Shown here: piece after piece, positions 31,583 through 40,561 of the stretch
Layout of the letters: each line of letters begins with the position of its first letter
How positions within the stretch are numbered: the first letter of the stretch is position 1
Source of the DNA: Microvirga splendida
Lineage (GTDB): Bacteria; Pseudomonadota; Alphaproteobacteria; Rhizobiales; Beijerinckiaceae
Reading direction: 5' to 3'
Assembly: GCF_016427565.1 (NCBI RefSeq)
Contig: NZ_JAELXT010000013.1
Coordinates: 43,712-107,711 of the forward strand
Length of the DNA: 64,000 nt
Position numbers and translations under genes: made by a program
Notes under the pieces: model-generated
The model's database searches: none
The model's input: only the letters and a program-made list of their open reading frames with translations
What the model was told of the DNA's origin: nothing

Positions 31583-32434
31583 ATGCCTGCCTCCTCTGCC
31601 GCACTCAGGCTCGATGAGCCTTCTTCAGAGCCCCATCCCGTCGAGACCATTGCAGGCTCGGTCGAATCGGGCATCCTGATCCTGTGCGACCACGCCTCCA
31701 ATGCGGTGCCGGCCGACTTGGGCGATCTCGGCCTGCCGGAAGCCGAGTTCCAGCGCCACATCGCCTATGACATCGGCGCCGCGGCCGTGACCCGCTCTTT
31801 GGCCCAACGCCTGAACGCGCCGGCGATTCTCACCCAGTTCTCCCGGCTGATCATCGATCCGAACCGGGGGCGTGACGACCCGACCTTGGTCATGCGGCTG
31901 TCCGACGGCGCGGTGGTGCCGGGCAATGCCCGTGTGGACGAGGCGGAGGTGCAGCGGCGCATCGCCCGGTTCTACGACCCCTACGACCACGCCATCGCGG
32001 ATGCGATCCACCGGGCCATGGCGGCCGGCCATCCGCCGGTCATCGTGACGGTCCACAGCTTCACGCCGGTCTGGCGCGGCTGGCCGCGGCCCTGGCATGT
32101 GGGCATCCTCTGGGATGCGGATGACCGCTTCGCCAGGCCGCTCCTGGACGGGCTGCAGGCCGAGGCCGGACTCGTCGTCGGCGACAACGAGCCCTATGAT
32201 GGGGCGCTGGCCGGCGACACGATCGACCGTCACGCCACGATCCGGGGGCTTGCCAATGCGCTCATCGAGATCCGGCAGGACCTGATCGCCTCCGACGAAG
32301 GAGCCGAGGCATGGGCCGAGCGCTTCGCCCGGCTTATCGGGCCTCTGGCGAGCCGGCCGGAACTCCGGGAGCCCCGGATCTTCGGCACCCGCACCCGGGA
32401 CCGCCTGCGCCAGCACGGAGGATCGAGCCTATGA
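31583..32434 (+). CDS. N-formylglutamate amidohydrolase family protein
   Basis: A 283-residue FGase-family protein: CDHASNAVP (about 36-44), the RLIIDPNRGRDDP block, VTVHSFTPVW (about 155) and DNEPYDG. It is only distantly similar to the 25003-25893 product. Its stop overlaps the start of the DUF1244 gene by four bases (ATGA), and GapR follows, an alphaproteobacterial neighbourhood that recurs near pyk. Its substrate is inferred from the family only. Confidence 0.86.
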   Translation: MPASSAALRLDEPSSEPHPVETIAGSVESGILILCDHASNAVPADLGDLGLPEAEFQRHIAYDIGAAAVTRSLAQRLNAPAILTQFSRLIIDPNRGRDDPTLVMRLSDGAVVPGNARVDEAEVQRRIARFYDPYDHAIADAIHRAMAAGHPPVIVTVHSFTPVWRGWPRPWHVGILWDADDRFARPLLDGLQAEAGLVVGDNEPYDGALAGDTIDRHATIRGLANALIEIRQDLIASDEGAEAWAERFARLIGPLASRPELREPRIFGTRTRDRLRQHGGSSL

Positions 32435-32736
32435 AGCACATCGACGAGAAAACCCGCACGGAGCTGGAGGCCGCGGCCTTCCGCAGGCTGGTCGAGCATC
32501 TGCGCGAGCGCACCGACGTTCAGAACATCGACCTGATGAATCTGGCGGGCTTCTGCCGCAACTGCCTGTCCAATTGGCTGAAGGACGCTGCCGACGAGCG
32601 GGGCGTGGCCCTCTCCAAGGAGGAGAGCCGGACCCATGTCTACGGGATGCCTTACGAGGAGTGGAAGCAGCGCCACCAGGGTGCTGCCAGCCCGTCGCAG
32701 ATCGCGGATTTTGAGAAATCGAAGCCGGGGCATTAA
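32431..32736 (+). CDS. DUF1244 family protein
   Basis: A 101-residue protein of the DUF1244 family with the conserved central stretch IDLMNLAGFCRNCLSNWL (two Cys as CRNC) and THVYGMPYEEWK. No signal peptide or membrane segment. Function unknown. Its ATG lies in the ATGA overlap with the amidohydrolase gene, implying a functional pair. Confidence 0.88.
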   Translation: MKHIDEKTRTELEAAAFRRLVEHLRERTDVQNIDLMNLAGFCRNCLSNWLKDAADERGVALSKEESRTHVYGMPYEEWKQRHQGAASPSQIADFEKSKPGH

Positions 32737-32797
32737 AACGGCTTCAACCAAATGACCATAACACTGGCACCAACGCCATCAATCAGGGGCTTCATTC

Positions 32798-33055
32798 ATG
32801 GATGACGCAGCTTTCAACACCGAATCCGTCGCCGCCGACCAGCTGAAGGCCTTCATCGAGCGCATCGAGCGCCTCGAGGAGGAAAAGGCCGGCATCGCGG
32901 GAGACATCAAGGACGTCTACGCCGAGGCCAAGGGCAACGGCTTCGACACCAAGGTCCTGCGCAAGATCATCTCCCTGCGCAAGCGCGACTACGCCGAGCG
33001 CCAGGAAGAGGAGGCGATCCTCGAGCTCTACATGCAGGCGCTCGGGATGGTCTAA
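32798..33055 (+). CDS. gapR: Nucleoid-associated protein GapR (DUF2312)
   Basis: An 85-residue protein matching the full DUF2312 family: coiled-coil N-terminus ([18 protein letters not shown]), then [19 protein letters not shown] and YMQALG at the end. GapR forms a clamp on overtwisted DNA ahead of replication and transcription in Caulobacter and is essential for normal growth there. It is 61 bases after the DUF1244 gene and ends in a good terminator. Confidence 0.94.
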   Translation: MDDAAFNTESVAADQLKAFIERIERLEEEKAGIAGDIKDVYAEAKGNGFDTKVLRKIISLRKRDYAERQEEEAILELYMQALGMV

Positions 33056-33077
33056 GGCTCATCCGCCGGAGTTTATC

Positions 33078-33109
33078 AAAGGCCTCGCAGCGTAAACTGC
33101 GGGGCCTTT
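33078..33109. terminator. Bidirectional terminator between gapR and the thioesterase gene
   Basis: AAAGGCCTCGCAG (33078-33090) pairs with CTGCGGGGCCTTT (33097-33109, one G-U pair) around a six-base loop. T-runs bound it on both strands; the two genes converge here. Confidence 0.82.
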
Positions 33110-33110
33110 G

Positions 33111-33557
33111 TCATTCCTGGGAGGCATCCGCCAGCATCAGGCTTTGCAGGACATCGACCGTTGCCGGCGGCAGCGCGGTCGAGCGGCGCGTTTCCTTGTC
33201 CACCATGACGATGGTTCCCTCCGCGGTCGCCACGAGCTGCCCCTTGCTGAAGATGCCCTGCGCCAGGGTGAACGAGCTGCGCCCGGCCCTCAGGACTCCC
33301 GTGCCGATCTCGACGTGGCCGGGCCAGAAGAGCTCGGCCCGGAAATCGATCTGCAGCCGGGCGATGACGAAGCTCCGGCCCTCGGAGGCGAGCGGCCTCG
33401 CCGGATCGTACATGAAGGCGACCCGGCCGACTTCCGAGAAGGTCGCGAAGACCGCATTGTTCACGTGCCCTTGCCGGTCGAGATCCGAATAGCGGATGTC
33501 GGCAGAGGTGCGGCTCGGATAGGCCACCAGCGGGCGCAGGGCATTCGGTTCAGTCAT
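33111..33557 (-). CDS. Acyl-CoA thioesterase (hotdog fold, 4HBT family)
   Basis: A 148-residue hotdog thioesterase of the 4-hydroxybenzoyl-CoA type. The catalytic region IRYSDLDRQGHVNNAVFATF (about 21-40) holds the Asp and the helix start; the core strand motif FRAELFWPGHVEIGTGV follows. It probably hydrolyses an acyl-CoA, substrate unknown. AAGGACC gives its ribosome site. Confidence 0.86.
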   Translation of the reverse strand: MTEPNALRPLVAYPSRTSADIRYSDLDRQGHVNNAVFATFSEVGRVAFMYDPARPLASEGRSFVIARLQIDFRAELFWPGHVEIGTGVLRAGRSSFTLAQGIFSKGQLVATAEGTIVMVDKETRRSTALPPATVDVLQSLMLADASQE

Positions 33558-33730
33558 CGTCCGGTCCTTGGTCTCAGGGCCATAGAATATGAAATGCCGT
33601 GCGGCTCAAGGGATAGGGCTGCCGTCAACGCCTTTTCTCGCCTGGGATGGTCTGCCATGCAGCCCGCGCTCTCGCTCCCGGCGAGCCGGTTCTCTATAGA
33701 TTTTAAGAGATTCGATTGCGGGAGAGATGC

Positions 33731-34591
33731 ATGCAGCGCGCGGCACACCAGGTGACGGAACCCCAGGACGCGGAGGCGCGCCGAAGGATTGCGCCGGTCA
33801 TCTGCTATCCCGTCGATACCCTACCGCGGCCCGATCTTGCCGCCTATCAGGCGGCCCGCGAAGGCTGGGAGAAAGTGGACGAGGTCGTGGTGCCGCCCCG
33901 CGAAGCGCGTTGCTTCCGGGTGCCGGCGGGCTCGTTCTTTCGCATCGTCAGCATCGAGGGGCCGCAGGTGGGCGATCTCAATCTCTGGTCGGCCGGCGAC
34001 ATCGGCGAGCGCTTTTTCTCGGGCAAGACGCGGGCGCTGCACGGCACGCATGTCTCCACCGGCGACCAGCTCTGGTCGTGCCTGCCTTACTTACGCCCCA
34101 TGGCGACGATCACTCACGACACCCTGGACTGGTACGGCTTCGACGAATTCGGCGGCTCCGTGCATGACGTGATCGGCACGCGCTGCGACCCCTACACCCA
34201 CAAGCTCCTCTCAGGCCATGAGTACCACCATTGCTGCCACTCGAACCTGACCCGCGCATTGTCGGATCGCTCGAGCCGGCCGAAGGAGGAGGTGGAGCCC
34301 GCCGTGCACGACGTGCTCAACGTCTTCATGTGCACGGGCTTCACCCGCGACACGGGGCAGTATTTCATGAAGGCGAGCCCGGTGCGGCCGGGCGACTATC
34401 TCGAGTTCTTCGCCGAGATCGATCTCCTGGGGGCGCTCTCCGCTTGCCCGGGAGGCGATTGCAGTTCGGAGCATTCGAGCGACATGGCCGTCTGCCATCC
34501 GCTGCTGGTGGAAGTCTACAGGCCCAAGGCGCCGCCGGCCGGGTGGGCCTCGCCGGCCCGCAACGGCTACAGCCGCAGGCACGAGGACTGA
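33731..34591 (+). CDS. DUF1989 (urea carboxylase-associated) family protein
   Basis: A 286-residue DUF1989 protein. Conserved points: FRIVSIEGPQVGDLNLW, LSGHEYHHCCHSN (about 158-172), VLNVFMCTGF and GDYLEFFAEIDLLGALSACPGGDCS, rich in Cys/His and likely metal-binding. In many bacteria relatives sit beside urea carboxylase or guanidine genes; here no such neighbours exist. ATG 33731 follows a GGAGAG ribosome site by four bases; TTG 33716 is less likely. A tight hairpin terminator follows. Confidence 0.84.
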   Translation: MQRAAHQVTEPQDAEARRRIAPVICYPVDTLPRPDLAAYQAAREGWEKVDEVVVPPREARCFRVPAGSFFRIVSIEGPQVGDLNLWSAGDIGERFFSGKTRALHGTHVSTGDQLWSCLPYLRPMATITHDTLDWYGFDEFGGSVHDVIGTRCDPYTHKLLSGHEYHHCCHSNLTRALSDRSSRPKEEVEPAVHDVLNVFMCTGFTRDTGQYFMKASPVRPGDYLEFFAEIDLLGALSACPGGDCSSEHSSDMAVCHPLLVEVYRPKAPPAGWASPARNGYSRRHED

Positions 34592-34595
34592 AACG

Positions 34596-34620
34596 AAAGG
34601 GCCCCGAGGGGCCCTTTTTT
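34596..34620 (+). terminator. Terminator after the DUF1989 gene
   Basis: AAAGGGCCC pairs with GGGCCCTTT (34596-34604 with 34609-34617) around a four-base loop, then three more T. Its end overlaps the stop codon of the convergent M15-like gene. Confidence 0.85.
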
Positions 34621-36274
34621 ACTGCACCGTTTTCAGCGGTTTGACGGCTGGTCCCGTGAAGCGGTTCGTCGCCAGATCTCCAACGGGCTTGTTGGAGAAG
34701 CCCATGTGCAGGCTTGGCTGCGCCGACATCAGGGCGCTCAGGGCCGTAGCAGGGGGCTTCGCGGCAGCCTGGGGCCTTGCAGGGGCCGGAACGGCTTTGG
34801 CTTCCGGCGCTGCAGGCTTCACCTTCGGGTCCCTGGGCGTGGAGCCGGTGGTTGTGACCGGAATGTCGACGGGAGCGGCGGAGGCCACCACGACCGGGCG
34901 CAGGTCCGGGCGGCGCGGAGGCAGGGGAGCCGATGAGATGCTGACGACGTCGGTCGTGCCGCGCAGGTCGGCGAGAACCGGGATCGGGTTCGTGGCCGCC
35001 AGCGATCCGGGCCGCGCCGGCGGGAGCGGGGCATAGGCCAGGGCGACGGTGCCGGCGAGCGCTTCGATGCCCGTATCATCCACGTCGGGCCGTCGGGGCG
35101 GCATCGGCGCGAAGGCTCCTTTGGCAATGGACATCTCCGAGGCGCCCGGGCCCTGCTGCCAGGCCAGGGTCGGGCCGGAGGCGATCTGGACCGTGCTCGG
35201 CGCGCCGGTGATCCGGGTCGGCGGCAGCGGGGGCGGGGCAGGCGGCGTCAGGTCCTCACGGAGGGCGGGAGCCATGGACGCCACAACTGCGGGCGCAGGC
35301 GGCTCGGGCCGCGGCTGGATCGCCACCGGCGCGCGGCGTGCCGATGCCGGGCTCTCGTAGGATTGCAGGGCCGCGTAGACCGACGAGTTGGAGTCGCTTG
35401 CGTAATTGTCCTGCGGCGACGGCTGCTGGCGGGAGGCGATGAGCGCCCGACCCGGACGCGACGCGACACGGATTTCCTCCGCATCCTCGTCCTCGTCGTC
35501 TCCGCCGCCGAACAGGGTGGCCCAGAAGCTCTTGCGGCGCGGCTGGTTGGCGATGGCCTCTTCCGCATCCGCGTAAGCCGTGTAGCCCGCCACCGTGCCG
35601 CCCTTGGCCAGCACTTCGGCACGGGCGAGCTCGTAACCGGGCAGGGGCCTGCCGTCGGCGGGAACGTGCACGGTCTTCCCGTCGGGGAAGATGCTGGCGA
35701 GCTGCGAGCGGGTCATGCGCGGCCAGGCGCGCACGCTGCCCACATCGAGGTGGATGAAGGGCGTGTAGGCATTGGGATAATAGCCGACGCCGCCGTTCTG
35801 GAGCCGCATGCCGATGGCCCGGACGCGGGAGGCGGGCACATCGGGAAGGTAGAAGTCCAGCGCCTTGCCCTGCATGTGCTGGCTGTTCTTGGCCACCGCG
35901 CTGGAGCGCCGCCGGAGCATCGAGTTGGTCTGCGGCGAGCGGTAGGCCGAGTTCACGTGGACGGGCGCATCGGATCCGGCCTCGCGATAGACCTCCCACA
36001 CCGTGTCGAACAGGCGCGGGTCCATGCGGGTCGACTCGGCACGGCGCCAGTCGCGCAGGAACCAGTTGAGCTGCTGCAGCGCTCCCTGGTCGTACTGCCC
36101 GTTGCGACGGAAGGTGACGGTGAGGCTTTCCTTGGTGTTGTTATGGTAAAAAGTCAGTGTACGGGTATCGCCGTTGGCGACGGCATCCTGCGTGCCGCGC
36201 ATCCCGCCCACCATGACGGCCAGAAAGGCCGCAAGACCAATGCCGACGCGATGCGCCAGGCGGTCGGTACGCAT
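34619..36274 (-). CDS. Exported DUF882 / peptidase M15-like protein (YcbK-type) with long Pro/Ala tail
   Basis: A 551-residue exported protein. A signal peptide/anchor (about 8-26) precedes the M15-like DUF882 domain (about 40-215), with SAYRSPQTN, NSQHMQGKALDF (Zn-binding His/Asp) and FIHLDVGSVR (third ligand). The last 300 or so residues are low-complexity Pro/Ala-rich. Relatives act on peptidoglycan cross-links, so this is probably a periplasmic wall protein. ATG 36274 follows GTGAGAG; GTG 36283 is an alternative. Its upstream neighbour on the same strand is an L,D-transpeptidase gene. Confidence 0.85.
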   Translation of the reverse strand: MRTDRLAHRVGIGLAAFLAVMVGGMRGTQDAVANGDTRTLTFYHNNTKESLTVTFRRNGQYDQGALQQLNWFLRDWRRAESTRMDPRLFDTVWEVYREAGSDAPVHVNSAYRSPQTNSMLRRRSSAVAKNSQHMQGKALDFYLPDVPASRVRAIGMRLQNGGVGYYPNAYTPFIHLDVGSVRAWPRMTRSQLASIFPDGKTVHVPADGRPLPGYELARAEVLAKGGTVAGYTAYADAEEAIANQPRRKSFWATLFGGGDDEDEDAEEIRVASRPGRALIASRQQPSPQDNYASDSNSSVYAALQSYESPASARRAPVAIQPRPEPPAPAVVASMAPALREDLTPPAPPPLPPTRITGAPSTVQIASGPTLAWQQGPGASEMSIAKGAFAPMPPRRPDVDDTGIEALAGTVALAYAPLPPARPGSLAATNPIPVLADLRGTTDVVSISSAPLPPRRPDLRPVVVASAAPVDIPVTTTGSTPRDPKVKPAAPEAKAVPAPARPQAAAKPPATALSALMSAQPSLHMGFSNKPVGDLATNRFTGPAVKPLKTVQ

Positions 36275-36417
36275 TACTCTCACTGTGCTACTCGTCTTTA
36301 CCGGGCCGCATCCGTGGATGCAGCGATCCTTATAGTGAAAGGATCTTTGCCTAAGACGGTTACATTCCCGTTAAATGAGCGAAAGAAACCGGCTGAAAAG
36401 GCGGCGGGAAGCGGGGA

Positions 36418-38220
36418 TTATTCTGACAGGTTCAGGGCGGCGCGGACCTTGCGGTCGAGGCCGTATATGTCCTCGAAGCGCTTCAGGTCTCCCTTCTCAT
36501 CGACCGCGAGGGTAAAGTAGGTCAGATGCACGGGCAGGGGATCCGCGAGATGCACATAGCGCTCTCCCTTGCCGATCAGTCCACGCAACTTCTGCTCGGT
36601 CCATTTGCCGTCCTGGCCCATAATCTCCTCTGCAAGCTCGAAGGGCTTGTCGACCCGCACGCAGCCATGGCTGAAGGCGCGCTTGCTGGCGGAGAACAGG
36701 TTGCGGTTCGGCGTGTCGTGCAGATAGACCGCATGCTGGTTGGGGAACATGAACTTCACGTAGCCCAGGGCATTGCGCGCGCCCGGCGGCTGCTGCACCG
36801 TGATGCGGTTTCCCTTGCGGATGACCTTGTAGCCCTTGCGCGCCGCATAGCCTGGATCGCTTGCGAGCGCCGGCAGGATCTCCTTCTTCATGATCGACGG
36901 CGGGATCGTCCAGGAGGGGTTCACCACCAGGTATTTCATGGATTCGGAAAAGATCGGCGTCTGCGACTGCTCCTTGCCGACGATCACGCGGGTTTCGTGA
37001 ACCACCTTGCGGCCTTCCTTCAGACGCAGGCGGTATTCGGGCACGTTCACGGCGATGTGCCGTTCGCCCAGATCCGCCGGCAGCCAGCGCCAGCGCTCCA
37101 TGTTGGCGATGATCTCGGATTCGCGTTGTGCGAGGGATGGGCCGGAGAGCGCCGCCACTGTCTGGGCGTTCAGCACGCCCGTGTCCGGCAGGCCCCGTTC
37201 CTTCTGGAAGGTCGCGACCGCGGAGGCCACGCGGCGGTCGTAGACCGTCCGGTTGTCGCTGTCGTCCGCAAGGTTGAACCGTGCGCGGATCAGGGGCACG
37301 CGCGGGTCCTTCATGCCCACCCGCAGGATCGGCCCCTTGGGCAGGCGCACGCTGGGCTGCGAAGGATGACTCTCACGCAATTGCGCCAGCCGCTCCCTCA
37401 GGGCCTTGTAGCCCGCATGCGGCGGGTTGTAGGCGGCGAGCGCCGCGCCGGCTTCCTTCGCCGACGAGACCGTGCCCAGCACGTCATCGATATCCGGGAT
37501 CGCGAGGGTCGGCGTCACGAGAGACGAGAGGCGCGGGAGATCGATGCGGGCGCCGCGGGCATCGCGGGCATAGCGGATCACGGAAAGGGAGAGCTTCACA
37601 TCGGCCCTGACCCACTGGGCAGAAGGGGCATCCTTGCGCAGGCCCGCATCGTGAAGAACGTAGTCGGCAGGATCGAGGCCGTCCTCGTCGGCAGCCTTCA
37701 GGCGTTCCATCGCGGCCTGTGCCGCCGGAGTCCATGCGCCGCCCTGCGACCAGATCAGCGGGCGCTCGGCCTGCGCGTAATAGGCGGCCAGTTCCTCGCG
37801 GTCCTTGGCGCTCACGCGCAGTTCGCGCATGGCGGCATCGTCGGCGAACAGGCCTTCCACCGCCATGCGGACAATGTCCGCCTGCATGAGGGCCGTCACG
37901 GGAGCGGTGTCGGGCAGAGGGATTTTCAGGGGAACGTCGATGACGGGAGCAGGCTTCAGATCCGCAGCTTCGATGAACACGGGTGCCGGTTCTGCAAGCG
38001 GGATCGCCTGGGAGGCCAAGTCCTTCGGTTCCATGTCCTGCGAATCGGGAGCGCCCTGGGTCGCCACATCGTGGAAGGACGGCTGCGCCGGGCTCTCCGC
38101 TATGATCGCTTCGGAGCGATCCGCCTGAGGGTTGGTGTCTTCCGCCGAAGCGGAGAGGGGAAGGAGAGAAACCGATCCGATCAGACCGAGCCAAACGGCT
38201 GTCTTGCGCAATCCACGCAT
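36418..38220 (-). CDS. L,D-transpeptidase (YkuD) with peptidoglycan-binding domain
   Basis: A 600-residue exported L,D-transpeptidase forming 3-3 cross-links or anchoring proteins to peptidoglycan. Signal peptide about 1-27 (LIGSVSLLPLSASAED), a scaffold region, a PG_binding_1 motif (about 315-375, ATFQKERGLPDTGVLNAQTVAAL) and a YkuD domain whose active site reads HDTPNRNLF...FSHGCVRV, with the nucleophile Cys. ATG 38220 is chosen because GAGGAG stands seven bases before it; ATG 38226 is too close to it. It may act with the neighbouring DUF882 M15-like protein. Confidence 0.93.
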   Translation of the reverse strand: MRGLRKTAVWLGLIGSVSLLPLSASAEDTNPQADRSEAIIAESPAQPSFHDVATQGAPDSQDMEPKDLASQAIPLAEPAPVFIEAADLKPAPVIDVPLKIPLPDTAPVTALMQADIVRMAVEGLFADDAAMRELRVSAKDREELAAYYAQAERPLIWSQGGAWTPAAQAAMERLKAADEDGLDPADYVLHDAGLRKDAPSAQWVRADVKLSLSVIRYARDARGARIDLPRLSSLVTPTLAIPDIDDVLGTVSSAKEAGAALAAYNPPHAGYKALRERLAQLRESHPSQPSVRLPKGPILRVGMKDPRVPLIRARFNLADDSDNRTVYDRRVASAVATFQKERGLPDTGVLNAQTVAALSGPSLAQRESEIIANMERWRWLPADLGERHIAVNVPEYRLRLKEGRKVVHETRVIVGKEQSQTPIFSESMKYLVVNPSWTIPPSIMKKEILPALASDPGYAARKGYKVIRKGNRITVQQPPGARNALGYVKFMFPNQHAVYLHDTPNRNLFSASKRAFSHGCVRVDKPFELAEEIMGQDGKWTEQKLRGLIGKGERYVHLADPLPVHLTYFTLAVDEKGDLKRFEDIYGLDRKVRAALNLSE

Positions 38221-38597
38221 GACCATGCTCCTCGTCGCAATGAATGTGGAGGATCTGAGCAATCCCCCATCCAATAAATTTCGTCAGTGTGCGGGCACAC
38301 GTCTGTTACGCTTAACGCGCAAAACGCCATGCGGCTTCATCGCTAAGCCAAGTTCTTTCAATTTTCTGTAAAGAGCCGCCCCGCTCGATGCCCGTCCAGG
38401 CGCGGGCTGACGGGCACATGATGTTGATAATGAAAGGGTTGCGAAGCGAATCGCCGGCGCGTCCCGGCAGGGCCATGTCCGCATTTCGTCGGCATCGTTA
38501 ACCAATGGTAAAAGGCGAGCCGGGTTGATCCCGATAGGCCGGCGGCCAATATGTGTGCAGTATCTCCGACCCTCGCTTTCCGGACAGGCCTTCGCCC
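38221..38597. other. Divergent intergenic region between the L,D-transpeptidase and M3 peptidase genes
   Basis: About 375 bases without a convincing gene. It holds an inverted repeat with one bulge (38389-38399 with 38407-38416, loop of seven) and a near-consensus CtrA-type box (TTAA-N7-TAAA at 38498-38512; TTTA-N7-TTAAC on the minus strand). Promoters for both flanking genes should lie here. Confidence 0.5.
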
Positions 38598-40448
38598 GTG
38601 ACCCTTCAGAACGCTTCCCCCCTGCATCACCCCTCGTCCTCCGGCGCGGCTCAGACCGAACTCGGCATGCTGCCCGAATGGAACCTGTCCCACCTCTATC
38701 CCGGCATGGACAGCGCGGAGCTCAAGGGCGATCTCTCCAGGGCCGAGGCCGAGTGCAAGGCCTTCGCCGCGGCTTACCGCGGCAAGCTCGATGACATGGC
38801 GCGGGGCGAGCGCGCCTCGGAGAAACTGGACGAGGTGGTCAAGCGCTACGAGGCCCTGGAGGACCTGCTCGGCCGCCTCATGTCCTATGCGGGCCTCGTC
38901 TATTCCGGCGACACCACCGATCCGGTTCGGGCCAAGTTCTACGGCGACATGCAGGAGCGCCTGACCGCCGCCTCGACCGAGCTGCTGTTCTTCGGGCTCG
39001 AGCTCAATCGGATCGAGGACGAGGTCCTCGACAGGGCCATGAGCGAGGAGCCGCTCAAGCATTACAGGCCCTGGATCGAGGACCTGCGCAAGGACAAGCC
39101 GTTCCAACTCGACGACCGGATCGAGCAGCTGTTCCATGAGAAGTCCGTCACCGGCCGCTCCGCCTGGAACCGCCTGTTCGACGAGACCATGGCGTCCTTA
39201 CGCTTCAATGTGCGTGGCGAGGAGCTTCCCATCGAGCCGACGCTCAACAAGCTGCAGGACGCGGACGAGAGCGTGCGCAAGGACGCCTCCGATGCGCTGG
39301 CCAAGACCTTCAAGGCCAATCTTCGCACCTTCACGCTCATCACCAACACGCTCGCCAAGGACAAGGAGATCTCCGACCGCTGGCGCGGCTTCGAGGACGT
39401 GGCCGATTCCCGCCACCTGGCGAACCGGGTCGAGCGCGAGGTGGTGGAGGCCATGGTGTCCGCCGTGCGCGAGGGCTATCCGCGCCTGTCCCACCGCTAT
39501 TATGCCCTCAAGGCCCGGTGGTTCGGCAAGGACAAGCTGGACCATTGGGACCGCAACGCGCCTCTGCCGAAGGTCGAGCAGCGCACCATCTCCTGGAACG
39601 AGGCCCGAGACACGGTGCTCTCCGCCTACTCCGCCTTCTCGCCCCGCATGGCCGACATCGCCCGCCGTTTCTTCGACGAGGGCTGGATCGATGCGCCCAC
39701 CCGCCCCGGCAAGGCGCCCGGCGCCTTCGCCCATCCGACGGTGCCGTCCGCCCACCCCTATGTGCTCCTGAACTACCAGGGCAAGCCGCGGGACGTGATG
39801 ACGCTGGCCCACGAGCTTGGTCACGGGGTGCATCAGGTCATGGCCAGCCCCAACGGCGCGCTCATGGCGCCCACGCCCCTGACGCTGGCCGAGACGGCCT
39901 CCGTCTTCGGCGAGATGCTCACCTTCCGCCGCCTCCTCGACCAGACCACCAATCCGGTGCAGCGCAAGGCGATGCTGGCGGCCAAGGTCGAGGACATGAT
40001 CAACACGGTCGTGCGCCAGATCGCGTTCTACTCCTTCGAGCGCAAGGTCCATCTGGAGCGCCGCAACGGCGAGCTGACGGCCGACAAGCTCTGCGAGCTC
40101 TGGATGTCGGTGCAGGACGAGTCCCTGGGCCCGGCGATCCGCCTCGGCCCGGGCTATGAGAGCTACTGGACCTACATCCCGCACTTCATCCACTCGCCGT
40201 TCTACGTCTATGCCTATGCCTTCGGCGACTGCCTGGTGAACTCGCTCTACGGCGTCTACGAGCGCTCCAACGAGGGCTTCGTCGACCGCTACTTTGCGCT
40301 CCTCTCGGCCGGCGGCACCAAGCATTATTCGGAGCTCCTCGCGCCCTTCGGCCTCGATGCGAGCGATCCGTCCTTCTGGCAGATCGGCCTGTCGATGATC
40401 GAGCGGCTGATCGGCGAGCTTGAGGCCATGGAGCAGGGGGGCACCTAG
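38598..40448 (+). CDS. pepF: M3 family oligoendopeptidase (PepF type)
   Basis: A 616-residue cytoplasmic Zn peptidase of the oligoendopeptidase F clade, cutting short peptides. The zinc motif is LAHELGHGVHQ (HEXXH), the third ligand lies in AETASVFGEM about 25 residues later, and the C-terminal VYAYAFGDCLVNSLYGVY block is typical of PepF. GTG 38598 is my chosen start; GTG 38553 adds 15 residues. The N-terminal WNLSHLYPGMDS matches family proteins. Confidence 0.92.
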   Translation: MTLQNASPLHHPSSSGAAQTELGMLPEWNLSHLYPGMDSAELKGDLSRAEAECKAFAAAYRGKLDDMARGERASEKLDEVVKRYEALEDLLGRLMSYAGLVYSGDTTDPVRAKFYGDMQERLTAASTELLFFGLELNRIEDEVLDRAMSEEPLKHYRPWIEDLRKDKPFQLDDRIEQLFHEKSVTGRSAWNRLFDETMASLRFNVRGEELPIEPTLNKLQDADESVRKDASDALAKTFKANLRTFTLITNTLAKDKEISDRWRGFEDVADSRHLANRVEREVVEAMVSAVREGYPRLSHRYYALKARWFGKDKLDHWDRNAPLPKVEQRTISWNEARDTVLSAYSAFSPRMADIARRFFDEGWIDAPTRPGKAPGAFAHPTVPSAHPYVLLNYQGKPRDVMTLAHELGHGVHQVMASPNGALMAPTPLTLAETASVFGEMLTFRRLLDQTTNPVQRKAMLAAKVEDMINTVVRQIAFYSFERKVHLERRNGELTADKLCELWMSVQDESLGPAIRLGPGYESYWTYIPHFIHSPFYVYAYAFGDCLVNSLYGVYERSNEGFVDRYFALLSAGGTKHYSELLAPFGLDASDPSFWQIGLSMIERLIGELEAMEQGGT

Positions 40449-40561
40449 GGCCGCTCTGCTTGGCCGCGCGTCATTGTGCTGGCACTATGAGGCTGGACTT
40501 TCTCGCCTGAACGCCACCGGCTACCGCGCTTGCGACGGGATGCCTGTTCGGGAGCCGGGCC

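Noticed and set aside
36526..38277. 583-codon open frame opposite the L,D-transpeptidase gene
   Set aside because: The transpeptidase has its full signal peptide, YkuD active site and ribosome site; the other strand shows no family motif.
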